Assembly (NCBI GenBank): GCA_016282655.1
Contig: JAEELK010000074.1
Coordinates: forward strand, 1-8,923
Source of the DNA: Bacillota bacterium
GTDB lineage: Bacteria > Bacillota > Clostridia > Peptostreptococcales > Anaerovoracaceae
Length of the DNA stretch: 8,923 nucleotides
Direction of reading: 5' to 3'
Shown here one piece after another: positions 6,330 through 8,923 of this stretch. How positions within the stretch are numbered: position 1 is the first letter of the stretch; the number at the start of each line of letters is the position of its first letter. The notes under the pieces are model-generated. The model made no database searches, was not told the DNA's origin, and saw nothing but the letters and a program-made list of their open reading frames with translations. The position numbers and the translations under genes are program-made.

Positions 6330-6884
6330 ATGAGCGACGCAGAGAAAACCTTAAAAGAGAAGATCGAAAAGACCAAATCCATTCTCATCGCAGACCTGAA
6401 CACCGTCCGGGCCGGCAGAGCCAACCCCGCCCTGCTGGACAAGGTGGTCGCGGACTACTACGGCGTTCCCACGCCGCTGAAGAACATGGCGACCATCTCC
6501 GCGCCGGATCCCCGCACCATCCTGGTCGCCCCCTTCGATCCCAAGTCCATCAAGGAGATCGAAAAGGGCATCAACATGGCGGACATCGGCATCAATCCTT
6601 CCAACGACGGCAAGGTCATCCGCCTCGTCATTCCCCCCGTCACCGAGGAGCGCAGAAAAGAGCTCGTCAAGCTAGTGAAGAAGATGGGCGAGGAGGCCAA
6701 GGTCGCGGCGCGGAACCTGCGCAGAGACGCCAACGAGGACCTGAAGAAGCAGGAAAAGGCCGGCGAGCTCACCGAGGACGACCTGAAGGGCGAGCTGGAA
6801 GAAGTCCAGAAGATCCTGGACGGCGCCGTCAAGGACATCGACAAGATCCTGACCGACAAAGAGAAAGAGATCATGGAGGTCTAA
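6330..6884 (+). CDS. frr: Ribosome recycling factor
   Basis: Splits the post-termination ribosome together with EF-G so that subunits can be reused. The 184 residues are the standard length. Family marks are clear: TVRAGRANPALLD (25-37) in the first long helix, the small beta domain with YYGVPTPLKNMATISAPD (43-60) and DPRTILVAPFD, GKVIRLVIPPVTEERRKEL (94-112), and NLRRDANEDLKK (129-140), which contains R132 at the position of the Arg essential in E. coli RRF. The C-terminal half is the charged three-helix bundle. AGGAG at 6319-6323 is 6 bases from the ATG. The stop is only 2 bases before the next small ORF, whose binding site (GGAGG 6875-6879) lies inside the last frr codons, so the two are coupled. 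Confidence 0.98.
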   Translation: MSDAEKTLKEKIEKTKSILIADLNTVRAGRANPALLDKVVADYYGVPTPLKNMATISAPDPRTILVAPFDPKSIKEIEKGINMADIGINPSNDGKVIRLVIPPVTEERRKELVKLVKKMGEEAKVAARNLRRDANEDLKKQEKAGELTEDDLKGELEEVQKILDGAVKDIDKILTDKEKEIMEV

Positions 6885-6886
6885 GC

Positions 6887-7078
6887 ATGCCGGATCTGCT
6901 CGGCCTGCCTCTCGAGGAGGCGCAGGAGATCCTCCGCGGCTTGGGGTTCTGCTGGGAACTGCAGCAGACGGCCCCGCCAAAGGGCGCGCCGGAAGGGACG
7001 CTGCGCGTGCTCCGGCAGACGGAGACGGAGCGGGGCGTTCTGCTCCTGGTCGGCTCTGTGCCGGACGGAATCATTTAG
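6887..7078 (+). CDS. Small free-standing PASTA-like domain protein
   Basis: The whole 63-residue protein reads as one PASTA domain: MPDLLGLPLEEAQEIL (1-16) fits the v-P-D-x-x-G-x-x-x-x-x-A-x-x-x-L opening, G20 ends the first helix, EGTLRVLRQT (36-45) fits the G-T-V-x-x-Q strand, and GVLLLVG (50-56) fits the closing strand. PASTA domains normally sit in tandem outside the membrane on PknB-type kinases and class B penicillin-binding proteins, where they bind muropeptides or beta-lactams. Here there is no signal peptide, membrane segment or partner domain, so the protein should stay in the cytoplasm. TGGAGGT at 6874-6880 is a strong binding site, with a 2-base gap from frr. Its place before uppS hints at a role near cell-wall lipid synthesis or translation, but that is inference. 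Gene call fairly sure, family call by eye. Confidence 0.72.
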   Translation: MPDLLGLPLEEAQEILRGLGFCWELQQTAPPKGAPEGTLRVLRQTETERGVLLLVGSVPDGII

Positions 7079-7085
7079 AATGAAG

Positions 7086-7148
7086 GGCGGCCCTTTTCGC
7101 GAAGGACCGCCTGTCTTATGAAACAGAAAGGGCCGCGCGCCGCGCGGC
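7086..7148 (+). promoter_or_regulatory. Structured uppS leader with alternative pairings
   Basis: Three helices compete in the gap before uppS. Helix A pairs 7086-7095 with 7102-7111 (9 of 10 pairs, one C/A mismatch, 6-base loop). Helix B pairs GCGGCCCTTT (7087-7096) with AAAGGGCCGC (7127-7136), 10 of 10. Helix C is the perfect GC palindrome GCCGCGCG-C-CGCGCGGC (7132-7148), ending 2 bases before the AAAGGAAG binding site of uppS. A and C can coexist; B excludes both. No U-tract follows, so any control would more likely act on translation than on termination. No known riboswitch class is recognised. Confidence 0.4.
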
Positions 7149-7161
7149 GGAAAGGAAGACC

Positions 7162-7863
7162 ATGCAGCTCGATCCGGAACGCATCCCGGCCCACGTGGCC
7201 ATCGTCATGGACGGAAACGGCCGCTGGGCCAAGCAGCGGGGCCTGCCCCGCCTGGCCGGGCACCGGGCCGGCATGGACGCCCTGAAGGAGATCGTCAAAA
7301 AGGCGGACCAGATGGGCATCCGGCATCTGACGGTCTACGCCTTTTCCACGGAGAACTGGAAGCGCTCGGCGGAGGAGGTGAGCGGCATCTTCCGCCTGCT
7401 GATCCTCTACGTGGATTCCGAGCTGGCGGAGCTGCACCGCAACAACGTGCGCGTCAGCATCCTGGGGCGCTGGCGGGAGCTTCCCGCGGCGCCGGTGAAG
7501 AAGCTGGAGAAGGCGCTGGAGACCACGAAGAACAACAGCGGTCTGCAGTTCCACATCGCGCTCAACTACGGCGGACGCGACGAGATCCTCCGCGCCGCAC
7601 GCAGCCTTTCCGGGCAGCCGCCGGAGGAGATCACGGAGGAACGCTTCAGCGCCGCGCTGGACACCGCGGGCATCCCGGATCCGGACCTGCTCATCCGCAC
7701 CAGCGGAGAGCTGCGCCTCAGCAATTATCTGCTCTGGCAGTGCGCCTACAGCGAATTCGTATTCACGGACACGCTCTGGCCGGACTTCAGTCCGGCCTGC
7801 CTGGAGCAGGCCGTGCTGGAGTATCAGGGAAGAGAACGCCGTTTCGGAGGGAGAAAACAGTGA
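7162..7863 (+). CDS. uppS: Undecaprenyl-diphosphate synthase (cis-prenyltransferase)
   Basis: Adds isopentenyl units in cis to farnesyl diphosphate to make the C55 carrier used for peptidoglycan and other wall polymers. Motifs of the family are all present: HVAIVMDGNGRWA (11-23) with the catalytic Asp17 and Asn19, RLAGHRAGMDAL with His34, YAFSTENWKRS (59-69), and the C-terminal DLLIRTSGELRLSNYLLWQ (175-193) with the diphosphate-binding Arg179 and Arg185, then YSEFVFTDTLWPDF with the metal-linked Glu198. At 233 residues it is near the usual bacterial length. AAAGGAAG at 7151-7158 precedes the ATG by a few bases, directly after a GC palindrome. Its stop overlaps the cdsA start as GTGA, so the two are translationally coupled. 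Confidence 0.97.
   Translation: MQLDPERIPAHVAIVMDGNGRWAKQRGLPRLAGHRAGMDALKEIVKKADQMGIRHLTVYAFSTENWKRSAEEVSGIFRLLILYVDSELAELHRNNVRVSILGRWRELPAAPVKKLEKALETTKNNSGLQFHIALNYGGRDEILRAARSLSGQPPEEITEERFSAALDTAGIPDPDLLIRTSGELRLSNYLLWQCAYSEFVFTDTLWPDFSPACLEQAVLEYQGRERRFGGRKQ
7846..7850 (+). promoter_or_regulatory. Ribosome binding site that sets the GTG start of cdsA
   Basis: GGAGG (extended GGAGGGAG) inside the uppS end lies 9 bases before GTG 7860. It supports that start over upstream in-frame ATG 7740, which would put a 40-residue Arg-rich non-family extension on the protein and overlap uppS by more than 120 bases. Confidence 0.75.
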
Positions 7864-8669
7864 AGACCAGGATCTTATCCGCCTGCATCATGCTGCCGCT
7901 GCTCCTGCTCATCTATTTCGGCGGCAGGGTCCTCGCGGCCGGCGTATTCATCATCAGCCTGATGGCCTTCCGGGAGTTCTGCGCCTGCTTCGAGACAGCC
8001 GGCCGAAAGCCCGGCAGGATCATCGGCTACTGCGGCATCCTCCTGCTGGGGGTGCTGGGCCAGCTGCAGCCCTGGATGAGCTTCGGCACGGAGAGCCTTT
8101 TCCTCCTGGCAGGGCTCTTCCTGCTGGTCGCGGCCTCGCTGATCTACCTCTTTGACATGGAGCGGCTCGAGCCGGCCGACGCCTTCGCCACCATCGCCGG
8201 GGTGCTCTACACCGGCTTTTTCCCCTATCACGTGGTCCTGGTGGACCAGAGCGGCGCGCCGGTGCTGATCTGGCTCATCTTTCTCTCCGCTTTCGGCTCG
8301 GACATCTTCGCGTATTTTACCGGCATGGCCATCGGCAGACACAAGCTCTGCCCGAAGATCAGCCCCAAGAAGACCGTGGAAGGCTGCATCGGCGGCCTTG
8401 CCGGCGCTGTCCTGCTCTGCGGGCTCTTCGGCTGGTTCTTTGCGAGGAGCTATTTCCCGCACTGCCTGGTCCTCGGCCTCGCGGCGGGCGCCTTCTCCCA
8501 GCTGGGAGATCTCTCCGCCTCCGTGCTGAAGCGCAAAGCGGGCGTGAAGGATTTCGGAAATCTGATCCCGGGGCACGGCGGCATCCTGGACCGCTTCGAC
8601 AGCGTGCTCTTCACCGCCCCGCTGATCTACTACTATATCGCGATCGTCCTGCCCCTGCTCGGGCAGTGA
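7860..8669 (+). CDS. cdsA: Phosphatidate cytidylyltransferase (CDP-diglyceride synthase)
   Basis: Integral membrane enzyme that makes CDP-diacylglycerol from CTP and phosphatidic acid, the branch point for bacterial phospholipids. From GTG 7860 it is 269 residues, the usual size. The sequence is a run of hydrophobic helices (about 5-20, 25-38, 57-69, 80-97, 112-127, 135-155, 176-194, 202-213). Near the C-terminus it carries the family signature complete: [18 protein letters not shown] followed by HGGILDRFD (221-247), preceded by [19 protein letters not shown] (147-165) and the [10 protein letters not shown] loop (166-175) with its conserved lysines. It overlaps uppS by 4 bases (GTGA). dxr follows 16 bases after the stop, matching the common uppS-cdsA-dxr order. 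Confidence 0.96.
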   Translation: MKTRILSACIMLPLLLLIYFGGRVLAAGVFIISLMAFREFCACFETAGRKPGRIIGYCGILLLGVLGQLQPWMSFGTESLFLLAGLFLLVAASLIYLFDMERLEPADAFATIAGVLYTGFFPYHVVLVDQSGAPVLIWLIFLSAFGSDIFAYFTGMAIGRHKLCPKISPKKTVEGCIGGLAGAVLLCGLFGWFFARSYFPHCLVLGLAAGAFSQLGDLSASVLKRKAGVKDFGNLIPGHGGILDRFDSVLFTAPLIYYYIAIVLPLLGQ

Positions 8670-8685
8670 CGCAGAGGAACTGCGC

Positions 8686-8923
8686 ATGAAAAAGATCCTG
8701 CTTTTGGGCGCCACCGGCTCCATCGGCCGGCAGACGCTGCGCGTGGCGGAGCGGCATCCGGAGGAATTGTCGATCGTCGGCCTCAGCTGCGGCAAGAACA
8801 CGGCGCTCCTCGCGGAGCAGCTGCGGACGCTCGCCGCTGCCGGGCGGATGCCGGAGGCCGTCTGCGTGGCGGAGCCGGAAGGCGCGGCGGCGCTGCAGGC
8901 CGGGTTCCCCGGGCTGCAGGTCC
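8686..8923 (+). CDS. dxr: 1-deoxy-D-xylulose 5-phosphate reductoisomerase (N-terminal part)
   Basis: Runs off the right edge with 79 full codons visible of a roughly 380-residue family. It opens with [19 protein letters not shown] (2-20), whose GATGSIG (8-14) is the NADPH-binding loop typical of DXR, then [24 protein letters not shown], which matches the family's second strand and helix. The enzyme makes 2-C-methyl-D-erythritol 4-phosphate, the committed step of the non-mevalonate isoprenoid pathway that supplies UppS with its isopentenyl and farnesyl units. AGAGGA at 8673-8678 is 7 bases from the ATG. The metal- and substrate-binding regions lie beyond the window, so intactness cannot be judged. 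Confidence 0.95.
   Translation, partial: MKKILLLGATGSIGRQTLRVAERHPEELSIVGLSCGKNTALLAEQLRTLAAAGRMPEAVCVAEPEGAAALQAGFPGLQV

Noticed and set aside
7740..7859. Longer cdsA start at ATG 7740
   Set aside because: It would add 40 residues that are Arg/Gly-rich and out of family, overlap uppS heavily, and lack a placed binding site; GTG 7860 has GGAGG 9 bases upstream.

Overview
The window is GC-rich with strong AGGAGG-type ribosome binding sites, tight same-strand operons, a Firmicutes-style lipoprotein substrate-binding protein and a YitT-type membrane protein. Together these suggest a high-GC member of the Clostridia, probably an anaerobe. This is inference from gene content and composition; there is no rRNA or other taxonomic marker to fix it. 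All supported genes lie on the + strand, and the long minus-strand reading frames are composition shadows.

Region 1 (1-1178) holds the C-terminal part of a YitT/DUF2179 membrane protein and a DsbA-superfamily (FrnE-like) thiol oxidoreductase without a signal peptide. It closes with a perfect 12-bp hairpin that probably ends transcription. Region 2 (about 1203-5521) starts at an AT-rich patch with a near-consensus sigma-A promoter. It encodes a complete polar-amino-acid-type ABC importer (lipoprotein binding protein, permease, ATPase), then an AbgB-like M20 amidohydrolase and a 115-residue protein I do not recognise. A strong terminator-like hairpin between the binding protein and the permease should make the binding protein more abundant than the rest. 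The inferred job is uptake of an amino-acid-like or N-acylated/aryl-conjugated amino acid and its hydrolysis in the cytoplasm.

Region 3 (about 5546-8923) is the widely conserved housekeeping cluster pyrH - frr - (small ORF) - uppS - cdsA - dxr: UMP kinase, ribosome recycling factor, undecaprenyl-diphosphate synthase, CDP-diglyceride synthase and the start of DXP reductoisomerase. It links pyrimidine nucleotide supply, translation recycling, isoprenoid precursors, the lipid carrier of the cell wall and phospholipid synthesis. The usual upstream partners rpsB-tsf are not adjacent; a promoter candidate sits just before pyrH instead. Two things stand out: a free-standing 63-residue PASTA-like protein coupled to frr, and an 83-base leader before uppS whose segments can pair in mutually exclusive ways.

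No gene-free stretch exceeds 300 bases (the longest is 1119-1349). I see no tRNA, rRNA, CRISPR array, insertion sequence or prophage. Most of the window is ordinary; the candidates for something less described are the importer/amidohydrolase/unknown-protein cassette, the orphan PASTA-like ORF and the uppS leader.
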